Part shown: positions 16,358 to 24,759 of the stretch, piece after piece
Layout: the number at the start of each line of letters is the position of its first letter
Numbering within the stretch: the first letter of the stretch is position 1
Assembly: GCA_965601975.1 (NCBI GenBank)
Contig: OZ271856.1
Span: 1,488,001 to 1,552,000, forward strand
DNA length: 64,000 nucleotides
Direction of reading: 5' to 3'
DNA from: JANQIO01 sp965601975
Lineage (GTDB): Bacteria; Pseudomonadota; Gammaproteobacteria; Pseudomonadales; Halieaceae
Notes under the pieces: generated by a model
What the model saw: only the letters and a program-made list of their open reading frames with translations
Database searches by the model: none
What the model was told of the DNA's origin: nothing
Position numbers and translations under genes: made by a program

Positions 16358-19261
16358 TCAGGCCTCCTCCGCGGTCTCCCGGTAGGAGTCGATCGACGGG
16401 CAGGAGCAGATCAGGTGACGGTCGCCGTAGACGTTGTCGATTCGGTTGACCGGCGCCCAGTACTTTTGCCGGCGCAGCGTCTCGACCGGGTAGGCGGCCG
16501 CCTCCCGGCTGTAGGCGAATTCCCAGTTGTCCGACACGATGTCTTCCAGGGAGTGGGGCGCGTTGCGCAGCATGCTCTGCTCAGGCGCGACCTCGCCGTT
16601 CTCGACCGCGCGAATCTCATCGCGGATGGCGATCAGCGCGTCGCAGAAGCGGTCCAGTTCGTACAGTGATTCGCTCTCGGTGGGCTCCACCATCAGCGTG
16701 CCGGCCACCGGGAAGGACATGGTCGGGGCGTGGAAGCCGTAGTCGATCAGGCGCTTCGCCACGTCTTCCTCGGTGATGCCGCTGGCTTCCTTGAGCGGGC
16801 GGATATCGATGATGCATTCGTGGGCCACGCGGCCGTTCCGGCCGGTGTACAGGATCGGGAAATGCCCCTCCAGGCGATGGGCGATGTAGTTCGCGCCCAG
16901 TATCGCCACCTTGCTCGCTTCCCTGAGACCGTGCGCGCCCATCAGGGCGATGTAGGTCCAGGAAATCGGCAGGATGGAAGCGCTGCCAAAGGGTGCGGCT
17001 GAAATCACGTCGATGATGTGGTCTGCGCCTTCCGCCGGGTGCAGCGGATGGTTGGGCAGGAACGGTTCGAGGTGCTTGCCCACCCCGATCGGCCCCATGC
17101 CCGGGCCGCCGCCGCCGTGGGGAATGCAGAACGTCTTGTGCAGGTTCAGGTGCGACACGTCGGCCCCGAACTTGCCCGGGGCCGCCAGTCCCACCAGGGC
17201 GTTGAGGTTGGCGCCGTCCACGTAGACCTGGCCGCCGTGGCTGTGGATCAGTTCGCACAGGTCGCAGATGCTCTCTTCGAATACCCCGTGGGTAGACGGG
17301 TAGGTAATCATGATGGCCGCCAGCTCGTCGCTGTGGCGCTCCGCCTTGGTCTTCAGGTCCTCCATGTCCACGTTGCCGTGCTTGTCGCACTCGACGATCA
17401 CCACCTTCATGCCCGCCATGGCGGCGCTGGCCGGGTTGGTGCCGTGGGCAGAGCTGGGGATCAGGCAGACATTGCGATCGTGGTCGCCGCGGCTCTCGTG
17501 GTAGCGGCGGATGGTCAGCAGGCCCGCGTACTCGCCCTGGGCGCCGGCGTTGGGCTGCATGGAAATGGCGTCATAGCCGGTGCACTCCAGCAGCATGTGT
17601 TCGAGTTCCTCGAGCAGCTGCTGGTAGCCCCGGATCTGGTCCTCCGGGGCATAGGGATGCATGCGCCCGAACTCGGGCCAGGTGATCGGCACCATTTCGG
17701 TGGTGGCGTTCAGCTTCATGGTGCAGGAGCCCAGCGGGATCATGGCCCGGTTCAGGGCAATGTCCTTGTCTTCCAGCCGCTTCATGTAGCGCAGCATCTC
17801 GGTTTCCGAGTGGAAGTCGTTGAAGATCGGGTGGGTCAGGTAGTCGACTTCGCGCTGCAGATTTTCGGGAATGCCGGGCAGGCCCTCGACCGCCTCGTCC
17901 AGGGCGTCCACTGTTGGCACCTCGTCCGTCCCGGCGAAGATCTTCAGCAGGGTCGCCACTTCCTCCCGGGAAGTGGTTTCGTCCAGTGTCGCACCGACGC
18001 GGTCGCTGCCGATAATCCGGAGGTTAAAGCCCGCCTCTAGTGCCCGCTCGACGATCGCGGATTGCTGGTCGCCCACGGTGTAGGTCAGGGTGTCGAAATA
18101 ACCGCTGTTGTCCGGCTGGAAACCCAGGTCCTCAAGGCCGGTCCGCAGGATGGCCGTCATGCGGTGAATACGCTCGGCTATCTGCCTGAGCCCCGCGGGG
18201 CCATGGTACATCGCGTAAAACGCGGCCATGATCGCCAGCAGCGCCTGGGCTGTGCAGATATTGCTGGTGGCCTTCTCCCGGCGAATGTGCTGCTCCCGGG
18301 TCTGCATCGCCATTCGCAGGGCCTGGTTTCCGCGGCGGTCGATGGACACGCCAATAATGCGGCCGGGGGTGGAGCGCTTGTAGGCGTCGCGGGTGGCGAA
18401 AAACGCGGCGTGCGGTCCGCCGAAGCCCATGGGCACGCCGAAGCGCTGGCTGTTGCCCACCACCACATCGGCGCCGAGCGCGCCGGGTGATTTCAGCAGC
18501 AGCAGCGACATGATATCCGCGGCGACCGTCACCAGCGTGCCGGCCTCGTGGGCCTTCCCGATCAGCGGCTGCAGGTCCACGACGTCGCCGTGGGTGCCGG
18601 GGTATTGCATCAACGCACCGAATGCCTCGGTGGCGCCAATCAGCTCCGCCGGGTCGCCCACGACGACCTCGATTTCCAGGGGCTGGGCCCGGGTCTTCAC
18701 CACGGCGATGGTCTGGGGGTGGCAGCGCTCGGACACGATGAACGTGCGGCTGCGGTTCTTCTTGTTGACCCGCTGCAGCAGGGTCATGGCTTCGGCGGCG
18801 GCGGTGCCCTCGTCGAGCATGGAGGCATTGGCCAGCTCCATGCCGGTCAGGTCCATGACGACCTGCTGGTAGTTGAGCAGCGCTTCGAGGCGGCCCTGGG
18901 AAATTTCCGGCTGGTAGGGGGTGTAGGCCGTGTACCAGCCGGGATTTTCCAGCACGTTGCGCTGGATCACCGCGGGGGTGAAGGTGTCTGTGTAGCCCAT
19001 GCCGATAAAGGAGCGCATGACGGTGTTTTTGTCGGCGATCTCCCGCAGCCGCGCCAGCACCGCCTGCTCGGTCTGGGGTTCGCCCAGGTCCATGGGGGCT
19101 TCACGGTGGATGTTCGCGGGGACGATGTCGTCGATCAGGGCGTCAAGCGAATCACAGCCCAGGGCCTGGGCCATTTCCGCCTGTTCCGCGGGGCTGGGCC
19201 CGATATGGCGGCGGATGAAATTGTGCTGGTTTTCGAGTTCGTTGAGCGTGGGACGCGACAC
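16358..19261 (-). CDS. gcvP: Glycine dehydrogenase (decarboxylating), glycine cleavage P protein
   Basis: Pyridoxal-phosphate enzyme of 967 aa (E. coli GcvP 957) that decarboxylates glycine and passes the aminomethyl group to the lipoyl H protein. The fused alpha/beta P-protein form is complete. The PLP lysine is K709 in NLHKTFCIPHGGGGPGMGP; the glycine-rich region and the GMGYTDTFTPAVI and NPGWYTAYTPYQPEISQGRLEALLNYQ stretches are highly conserved. The start is the GTG at 19261 (MSRPTLNELENQ) with GGAGGG upstream; a much longer upstream frame would add about 59 residues unlike the family. gcvT and gcvH are not beside it, so the system is split. No glycine riboswitch was recognised upstream. 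Confidence 0.97.
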   Translation of the reverse strand: MSRPTLNELENQHNFIRRHIGPSPAEQAEMAQALGCDSLDALIDDIVPANIHREAPMDLGEPQTEQAVLARLREIADKNTVMRSFIGMGYTDTFTPAVIQRNVLENPGWYTAYTPYQPEISQGRLEALLNYQQVVMDLTGMELANASMLDEGTAAAEAMTLLQRVNKKNRSRTFIVSERCHPQTIAVVKTRAQPLEIEVVVGDPAELIGATEAFGALMQYPGTHGDVVDLQPLIGKAHEAGTLVTVAADIMSLLLLKSPGALGADVVVGNSQRFGVPMGFGGPHAAFFATRDAYKRSTPGRIIGVSIDRRGNQALRMAMQTREQHIRREKATSNICTAQALLAIMAAFYAMYHGPAGLRQIAERIHRMTAILRTGLEDLGFQPDNSGYFDTLTYTVGDQQSAIVERALEAGFNLRIIGSDRVGATLDETTSREEVATLLKIFAGTDEVPTVDALDEAVEGLPGIPENLQREVDYLTHPIFNDFHSETEMLRYMKRLEDKDIALNRAMIPLGSCTMKLNATTEMVPITWPEFGRMHPYAPEDQIRGYQQLLEELEHMLLECTGYDAISMQPNAGAQGEYAGLLTIRRYHESRGDHDRNVCLIPSSAHGTNPASAAMAGMKVVIVECDKHGNVDMEDLKTKAERHSDELAAIMITYPSTHGVFEESICDLCELIHSHGGQVYVDGANLNALVGLAAPGKFGADVSHLNLHKTFCIPHGGGGPGMGPIGVGKHLEPFLPNHPLHPAEGADHIIDVISAAPFGSASILPISWTYIALMGAHGLREASKVAILGANYIAHRLEGHFPILYTGRNGRVAHECIIDIRPLKEASGITEEDVAKRLIDYGFHAPTMSFPVAGTLMVEPTESESLYELDRFCDALIAIRDEIRAVENGEVAPEQSMLRNAPHSLEDIVSDNWEFAYSREAAAYPVETLRRQKYWAPVNRIDNVYGDRHLICSCPSIDSYRETAEEA

Positions 19262-19425
19262 TGTAGGAAAGCCCTCCGGGATAAGCGCGGGATTGTACCG
19301 GAAAGAGGTCCCAATGCCACCGAGACGCCCGGCATTTGTCTCAGTTCCGCGGCCCCCTTGAGCCACGTCATGCCTGCTAAACTTGGGACAGCTACACTGA
19401 TGGTTCTGAGATGAAGGAGTACACC

Positions 19426-20379
19426 ATGTTTGCTGCACCGCTGCGTCTTGTCACCCTGCCGATCCTGCTGGGCCTGGCACTGGTCGCGAGGGCGGACACC
19501 CTCGAGCTGACCGATGGCCAGAGTATCAGCGGCAGCTTTGCCGGGGGCTCTGCCAACAACCTCCGCTTCCGGACCGACGGCGGTACCGAGACGTTTCCGC
19601 GGGGGGATGTCGACTCCGTGTTCTTTGAGCGCGATCCCGACAGCTCAGGCCCCGATACGGCTTCGGGTTCCAGCGGCGGCAGTGACAGCCTGGAACTGAA
19701 GGATGGCACCACCCTGACCGGGAGCTATGCCGGCGGTACCAGCAACAATATCCGCTTCAACTCCGGCGGCACCCGCTATACCTATCCCCTGGGTGGCGTG
19801 GCAGCCCTGTTTCTTTCTGGTGGGGCCGCCGCATCTGCGCCCGCTGCAGCGCCGGCGCCGGCGCCGACGCCGAAGACCGCGCCGGCCCCGACCGTCTCCA
19901 TGGTGGTTCCCGCTGGCTCCCGGGTCATGGTGCGCCTGTCACAGTCCATCGATTCGCGCCGCCAGCAGGCCGGGTTCCGCTTTACCGGCCGCCTTGAGGG
20001 TGACCTGTTGGCTGACAACGGGGAAACGGTAGCTCCGCGCGGTTCCACCGTCTACGGCATTCTCACCAATGCGCGCCAGTCCGGTCGGGTAGCGGGCCGC
20101 TCCGAGCTGACCCTGACCCTGACGGATATCCTGGTGAACAACCAGATGCGTCCGGTGGTGACTTCCGATGTCAATGCCGTTACGGAGAACACGGCGGGAC
20201 GCACGGCACGGCGAACCCTGGGTGCGGCAGCCATTGGTGGATTGATCGACGGTCGCAGCGGTGCGCGCACCGGGGCCGCGGTAGGGGCGGGCGCCTCGAT
20301 CCTGACCCAGGGCAATACGATCAATATTCCGTCGGGGACGCTGTTGGAATTCCGCCTGGGGCAGCCCTTTTCTGGGTAG
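19426..20379 (+). CDS. Secreted protein with duplicated SGS(F/Y)AGG motif and glycine-zipper tail, unknown function
   Basis: A 317-aa exported protein with a signal peptide (LPILLGLALVARA). Residues about 25-55 and 88-118 are two copies of the same unit (LELTDGQSISGSFAGG / LELKDGTTLTGSYAGG), each ending in an NN(L/I)RF strand, separated by a Ser/Gly linker. A proline/alanine-rich linker (about residues 130-155) leads to a C-terminal domain with a VirB10/TrbI-like strand pattern (VMVRLSQSIDSR, APRGSTVYG, LTLTLTDI) and a glycine-rich segment (GAAAIGGLIDGRSGARTGAAVGAGASIL), ending IPSGTLLEFRL. The AAGGAG inside an upstream in-frame ATG (19411) is the ribosome site for ATG 19426. No function is assigned. 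Confidence 0.72.
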   Translation: MFAAPLRLVTLPILLGLALVARADTLELTDGQSISGSFAGGSANNLRFRTDGGTETFPRGDVDSVFFERDPDSSGPDTASGSSGGSDSLELKDGTTLTGSYAGGTSNNIRFNSGGTRYTYPLGGVAALFLSGGAAASAPAAAPAPAPTPKTAPAPTVSMVVPAGSRVMVRLSQSIDSRRQQAGFRFTGRLEGDLLADNGETVAPRGSTVYGILTNARQSGRVAGRSELTLTLTDILVNNQMRPVVTSDVNAVTENTAGRTARRTLGAAAIGGLIDGRSGARTGAAVGAGASILTQGNTINIPSGTLLEFRLGQPFSG

Positions 20380-20394
20380 GGCTCAAGGCTGCTC

Positions 20395-21168
20395 TCAGGC
20401 TAGGAGGAAACGCAGTACCAGCTTGTTGAAGATCGCGGGCTTCTCGGCGTGCAGCCAGTGCCCGGTGCCCTCGATCACCTTTACCTGGGCCCTGGGAAAC
20501 AGGGCCAGCGTGGCCTGCCGGTGTTCCGGGCCCACGTAGTCTGATTCGCTGCCGATGATAAACAGGGTGTCACCGGTGTATTGACCACCGGCGACCGGCG
20601 GCGTGTTGGGCTCTCCCAGGTAGCGGTAGTTGGTCTTCACCGCCTCCCGATTGATCAGCCATCGCCATTGTCCGTCTTCACCGCGCTGCCAGCTCTTCAG
20701 CAGGAAGGCCCTGACGCCGGCCTCCTTGACGTGTCTCGACAGTACCGCGTCTGCGGATTTCCTGTCCTCAGGCCCGGCTTCAGCCACGGCGTCGAGACCC
20801 TCCAGCACGTGATCGTGATGGGGCGGGTACTGCACCGGCGCAATATCCGCCACCACCAGCTTCGCCAGCAGCTCCGGCCGGTCCAGGGCCACCTGCATGG
20901 CAATCTTGCCGCCCATGGAATGACCCAGGATATGGCAGGGGGCGAGCCCGTGATCCTCGATAAAACTGACGACATCCGCCGCCATATCCCGGTAGCCCAT
21001 GCGCTGTCGGCGCGGCGACAGGCCATGATTGGGCAGGTCGAGTGAATACACGCTGAAGCTGTCTGCCAGGCCGCGGGCCACCATGCCCAGGTTGGCGGCG
21101 GAGCCGAACAGTCCATGCAGCAACAGTACGGGGGGACCCTCGCCGCGGTGCAGGTGATGAAGTAGCAT
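20395..21168 (-). CDS. Alpha/beta hydrolase (YbfF-like esterase)
   Basis: A 257-aa alpha/beta hydrolase of the YbfF acyl-CoA/ester hydrolase type. Seen: oxyanion motif LLLHGLFGSAANLG, LDLPNHGLSPRR, the nucleophile elbow GHSMGGKIAMQVALDRPEL, and the C-terminal catalytic histidine in VIEGTGHWLHAEKP. Length matches the family (about 255). The start could be ATG 21168 or ATG 21177; both overlap the 5' end of the divergent uracil-DNA glycosylase gene, so the two genes share their translation-start DNA. Cytoplasmic; the physiological substrate is unknown. Confidence 0.87.
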   Translation of the reverse strand: MLLHHLHRGEGPPVLLLHGLFGSAANLGMVARGLADSFSVYSLDLPNHGLSPRRQRMGYRDMAADVVSFIEDHGLAPCHILGHSMGGKIAMQVALDRPELLAKLVVADIAPVQYPPHHDHVLEGLDAVAEAGPEDRKSADAVLSRHVKEAGVRAFLLKSWQRGEDGQWRWLINREAVKTNYRYLGEPNTPPVAGGQYTGDTLFIIGSESDYVGPEHRQATLALFPRAQVKVIEGTGHWLHAEKPAIFNKLVLRFLLA

Positions 21169-21763
21169 GGCGCGCATGATACCGCTTATCGATCTGCTGG
21201 CCGAGGTGCGAGCCTGCGAGCGCTGCGAACTCCCGCTGGGACCGAACCCGGTGCTGCGCGCACACGAAGAGGCGGAGCTTCTGATTATCGGACAGGCCCC
21301 GGGCACGAAAGTCCACGCCACCGGCATCCCCTGGAACGACCCCAGCGGGGATCGGCTCCGGGGCTGGCTCGAAATGGATCGGGACAGCTTCTACGACGAG
21401 CGCCGGGTGGCGATCATCCCCATGGCGTTCTGCTACCCCGGCAAGGGCAAGTCCGGGGACCTGCCGCCGCCACCGCTGTGTTCGGAAACCTGGCACGAGG
21501 CCCTGCTGGCGCACCTGCCCCGAATCCGCACAACATTGCTGGTGGGCAAATATGCCCAGGATCGCTATCTTGACTGGTCCGGGCCGGTGGGAGAGAAGAG
21601 CAGCCTGACCGAACGGGTCAGGCACTGGCGGCACTGGGCGCCGCGCTACTGGGTCATGCCCCATCCCTCACCCCGCAATCAGCTCTGGCTGAAGCGCAAT
21701 CCCTGGTTCGAAGAAGAAACTGTGCCGGCCCTGCGGCAGCACCTGAAATCAGCCTCTGGATAA
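21167..21763 (+). CDS. Uracil-DNA glycosylase family protein, [4Fe-4S] type
   Basis: A 198-aa member of the UDG superfamily (COG1573-like). Motif A is GQAPGTKVHATGIPWNDPSGDRL and the C-terminal DNA-intercalation motif is MPHPSPRN. Four cysteines have the spacing of iron-sulfur UDGs: CERC near residue 16 and a pair flanking the GKGKSGDLPPPPL loop (C-x15-C). Such enzymes remove uracil, or act on related lesions, at the start of base-excision repair. This subfamily differs from canonical family 4 in motif A (GQAPGTKVH instead of GEAPG), so the base specificity is open. ATG 21167 overlaps the start of the divergent hydrolase; ATG 21176 is an alternative start. Confidence 0.86.
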   Translation: MARMIPLIDLLAEVRACERCELPLGPNPVLRAHEEAELLIIGQAPGTKVHATGIPWNDPSGDRLRGWLEMDRDSFYDERRVAIIPMAFCYPGKGKSGDLPPPPLCSETWHEALLAHLPRIRTTLLVGKYAQDRYLDWSGPVGEKSSLTERVRHWRHWAPRYWVMPHPSPRNQLWLKRNPWFEEETVPALRQHLKSASG

Positions 21764-21772
21764 GGAGTCTCA

Positions 21773-22993
21773 ATGCAGACGGTGGACCCGAAATCGGTAG
21801 GACTGTGCGGCGACCGGCTCGCGCGGATTGGCGAGCACCTGCGCACATTCTACGTGGAACCCCGCAAGATTCCCGGCAGCCTGACCCTGGTGGCCCGGCG
21901 CGGCCAGGTCTGCTACCTGGAAAAGGAGGGCCATCGGGATATCGAGCGCGACCTCCCTATCGAAGAGGACACGATCTTCAGGATCTACTCCATGAGCAAG
22001 CCTATCACCTCGGTGGCGCTGATGATGCTGTACGAGCGGGGCCTGTTCCATCTCAAGGACCCGGTGCATCGCTTCATCCCTGAGTGGCGGGACCTGCGGG
22101 TGTTCAAAGGAGGCAGCTGGCCGCTGTACGAAACCGTGCCGCTGGAAACCACGATGACGGTGCGCGACCTGCTCACCCATATGTCCGGCCTCACCTACGG
22201 ATTCACCCGCGCCACCAACGTGGACTACGGCTACCGCAAGATGGGAGTGCAGGTGGCGCGCCCCGATTACACCCTCAAGGACATGATCGGTGAACTGGCG
22301 CAGCTACCGCTGGAGTTCCAGCCCGGCACGGCCTGGAATTACTCCGTGGCCACTGACGTGGTGGGCTACCTGGTGGAGGTGATCTCCGGCAAGCCCTTCG
22401 ACGTGTTCCTGCGGGAGGAGATCTTCGAGCCCCTGGGGATGACCGACACCAGTTTCAATATCGAAGCGGACAAGGTTGAGCGCTTCGCGTCCTGCTACCA
22501 GCGCAACCTGGACAAGACCATGGGCCTGCAGGACGACGCACACGACAGCGATTTCAGTGGCAGGACCTTCTTCGGCGGCGGGGGAGGGCTGCTGTCCACG
22601 ATCGGGGACTACTACCGCTTCTGCCAGATGCTGCGCAACCGCGGTGAGCTGGACGGGGTGCGCATCCTCGGGCCGCGCACCCTCAAGCTGATGACAAGTA
22701 ATCACCTGCCCAACGGTGACGACCTGACCGGCTGGGCTCGCGGCAGCTTCAGTGAGACCAGCAATGAAGGCATCGGCTTTGGCCTGGGCTTTGCCACCCG
22801 CATCGACCCGGTCGCAAACGCCACCCTGGGTTCCGTCGGGGAATTCAACTGGGGCGGCATGGCCAGCACCCTGTTCTGGGTGGACCCGGTGGAAGACCTG
22901 GTGGTGATCTTCATGACCCAGCTGATTCCCTCCGGCACCTTCGATTTCCGCAGCCAGCTTCAGTCGATCATCTACTCGTCGATCCTCGACTAG
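21773..22993 (+). CDS. Serine hydrolase, beta-lactamase family (class C/esterase type)
   Basis: A 406-aa serine hydrolase of the beta-lactamase/DD-peptidase-like esterase group (EstB type). The SxxK nucleophile motif is S73-M-S-K76 (IYSMSKPITS); the second motif is NYSVATDVVGYLVEVISGKPF (Y-x-N equivalent), and the C-terminal part contains GGGGGLLSTIGDYYRFCQML and EFNWGGMASTLFWVDP (third motif HxG replaced by WGG). No signal peptide is seen, so it is probably cytoplasmic, like many esterases in this family. Good RBS (AAGGAG) upstream. The sulfotransferase-like gene follows 3 bp after its stop. Confidence 0.9.
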   Translation: MQTVDPKSVGLCGDRLARIGEHLRTFYVEPRKIPGSLTLVARRGQVCYLEKEGHRDIERDLPIEEDTIFRIYSMSKPITSVALMMLYERGLFHLKDPVHRFIPEWRDLRVFKGGSWPLYETVPLETTMTVRDLLTHMSGLTYGFTRATNVDYGYRKMGVQVARPDYTLKDMIGELAQLPLEFQPGTAWNYSVATDVVGYLVEVISGKPFDVFLREEIFEPLGMTDTSFNIEADKVERFASCYQRNLDKTMGLQDDAHDSDFSGRTFFGGGGGLLSTIGDYYRFCQMLRNRGELDGVRILGPRTLKLMTSNHLPNGDDLTGWARGSFSETSNEGIGFGLGFATRIDPVANATLGSVGEFNWGGMASTLFWVDPVEDLVVIFMTQLIPSGTFDFRSQLQSIIYSSILD

Positions 22994-22996
22994 CTG

Positions 22997-24304
22997 ATGC
23001 TGACAATCGATCTGCAATCACCACACGACGAAGCACCGGCGCTGTCGTGGGTCACGCGGTTTACGCTCGCGGGGCGAGAGCCCATCGGCGCGAAGTACTC
23101 GGCGCTACTTTTACTGGAAGGGGAGCTGGTGGCCGCTGCGGAAGCCAATTTCTCCCTGGCAGTCGCCTACCAGGGCAGCGTCGTCAAGCAGTGCGACCCC
23201 TGGCTCGAGGACTGCGGGGCGGGCGAAGTCCCACCCGGGGCAAAGTTGTACCGTTTCAGATGCGAGCTCGGGTTGCTCGGCTATCCACAGGATTTTTCCC
23301 TGGAGGTCGGAATTCAGCGGGCCGGACAGGCGCCGGTGACAGCGGCCACCCTTGGGGTTCGTCGTATGGGCGATCTACCCACGTCCCAGAGCGAGCTCGC
23401 GCCGATCCTGGTGACCAGTCATGGGCGTTCCGGATCATCGCTGTTCATGAAGGAGCTGGGCCGCCACCCCGCGATCCTGGTCAACGGTTCGCACCCCTAT
23501 GAGACGCGCGCCGCGAACTACTGGCTGCACACACTGGGCGTGTTGACCGCCCCCGCGGATCACAACGCCGCCCTTCACCCGGGCAGGTTTCACAGCGACC
23601 CCGGACGCACAGGGAAAATTCATAGCGACCCCGGGCGGACCGGACCCTTCCCGGAAAATACCTTCAGCCGCAGCGGCAACCAGCATCAGCTGCAGAATAT
23701 GCGGGCCAGCCTGCTGGAGAAGACCGTCGGCTTTTGTACGGAGAACATCCAGGATTTTTACGCGGCGGTCGCCGGGGACCAGGACAAGCCGCAGGCGCAG
23801 TATTTTGCGGAGAAAAGCCTGCCGGGACATGTCCCCTTGATCGCGGAGGTGGTCTACCCGAACCTCAAGGAAGTGATCCTGGTCAGGGACCTCAGGGATA
23901 TCGCCTGTTCCATGCGCGCATTTGCAGAGAAGCGCGGCAGGACCAGCTTCGGTGGTGTAGGCGTCAGCGACTGGCAGTCCATGATCGATGAAATGGTGCC
24001 GGGTGCCGAGCGAATGCTCGAGCACTGGCTGGTCAGACGCTCACGGGCGCTGTTGGTCAGGTACGAGGATTTTCTCGCGGACCACGCGGGCGCAATGCGC
24101 CGGGTATTTGAGTACCTGGACCTCGACGCTCCTGCCGATGCGGCCGCAGCGCCGCTCGAGACCGCTGAGGCTGACGGCCACCGGTCCAGTGATACGGACG
24201 CCTCATCCATCGGCAGATGGAAGAAAGACATGGCCCCTGATATTGCAGGCCTCAGTGAAGAAAGGTTTGGCCCCATGCTGCGGGCGTTCGGATACGTCGA
24301 CTGA
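22997..24304 (+). CDS. Sulfotransferase-like protein with N-terminal extension
   Basis: A 435-aa protein whose residues about 135-400 form a PAPS-dependent sulfotransferase-like fold. The 5'-phosphosulfate loop is SHGRSGSSLFMKELGRHP, and the 3'-phosphate motif is KEVILVRDLRDIACSM; LVRYEDFLADHAGAMRRVFEYLDLD is the usual late motif. Residues 1-130 are a beta-rich extension of unknown function. Residues 198-217 are a perfect-register 10-residue duplication (HSDPGRTG twice). No signal peptide or membrane helix. It starts 3 bp after the serine hydrolase gene, so an operon is likely. The acceptor (sugar, peptide or metabolite) cannot be predicted. Confidence 0.8.
   Translation: MLTIDLQSPHDEAPALSWVTRFTLAGREPIGAKYSALLLLEGELVAAAEANFSLAVAYQGSVVKQCDPWLEDCGAGEVPPGAKLYRFRCELGLLGYPQDFSLEVGIQRAGQAPVTAATLGVRRMGDLPTSQSELAPILVTSHGRSGSSLFMKELGRHPAILVNGSHPYETRAANYWLHTLGVLTAPADHNAALHPGRFHSDPGRTGKIHSDPGRTGPFPENTFSRSGNQHQLQNMRASLLEKTVGFCTENIQDFYAAVAGDQDKPQAQYFAEKSLPGHVPLIAEVVYPNLKEVILVRDLRDIACSMRAFAEKRGRTSFGGVGVSDWQSMIDEMVPGAERMLEHWLVRRSRALLVRYEDFLADHAGAMRRVFEYLDLDAPADAAAAPLETAEADGHRSSDTDASSIGRWKKDMAPDIAGLSEERFGPMLRAFGYVD
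23588..23647 (+). repeat. 30-bp in-frame tandem duplication inside the sulfotransferase-like gene
   Basis: Two adjacent 30-bp units encode FHSDPGRTGK and IHSDPGRTGP (residues 198-217). Both units keep AGCGACCCCGG; differences are mostly scattered substitutions. The unit length is a multiple of three, so the frame is kept. Confidence 0.8.
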
Positions 24305-24322
24305 CGTTTACCCGCGGTCGCG

Positions 24323-24694
24323 TCAGCTCGGGCCAGCTGGCTCCCACAGTTCTATGGGATTCCCTTCGGGGTCGTAGAGGCGGGCGAAGCGGCCGTTGGG
24401 ATAGTCTTCCGGATCGCGTTCGACCTCGATCCCCGCGCCTTCCAGCTGCGCGATCATCGCATCGAGATCGTCAACCCGGAAATTGATCATCCAGGCCTGG
24501 GAAGGCCGGCCAAAGTAATCCGTGTCTTTCGTAAACGGTGCGAACACCGTGGCCCCGGCCTTTTGCTGCCAGGGCTCGACGTCGTAGGTGGTGGGCACCC
24601 GGGAGACGCCGAGATGGGTTTCGTACCAGGACGCCAGGGCTTCAGTGTCTTCTGCCCGGAAGAACAGGCCGCCGATGCCGTTGACTCTCTCCAT
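24323..24694 (-). CDS. VOC family protein (glyoxalase/bleomycin-resistance fold)
   Basis: A 123-aa single-domain vicinal-oxygen-chelate protein: GIGGLFFRAEDTEALASWYETHLGV at the start, a central FGRPSQAWMINFRVDDLDAMIAQLEGAGIEV and the closing RFARLYDPEGNPIELWEP with the metal-ligand glutamate. Such proteins are lyases, dioxygenases or binding proteins; the specific reaction is not evident. The ATG at 24694 begins MERVNGIGG; a longer frame upstream runs into the MFS gene and is a shadow. It sits 65 bp downstream of the MFS transporter on the same strand and may share its transcript. Confidence 0.88.
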   Translation of the reverse strand: MERVNGIGGLFFRAEDTEALASWYETHLGVSRVPTTYDVEPWQQKAGATVFAPFTKDTDYFGRPSQAWMINFRVDDLDAMIAQLEGAGIEVERDPEDYPNGRFARLYDPEGNPIELWEPAGPS

Positions 24695-24759
24695 GACCAA
24701 GCTCCTGATATGGCAACAACTACAACGTAGCACAGGGGCGCCGGCGTGGTTTCGAAAGA

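Noticed and set aside
19262..19425. Glycine riboswitch before gcvP
   Set aside because: The leader contains no recognisable tandem glycine aptamer motifs.
16358..19438. A longer gcvP reading frame starting at 19438
   Set aside because: The extra 59 residues are low-quality and do not match P-protein N-termini; the GTG at 19261 has a ribosome site and the right length.
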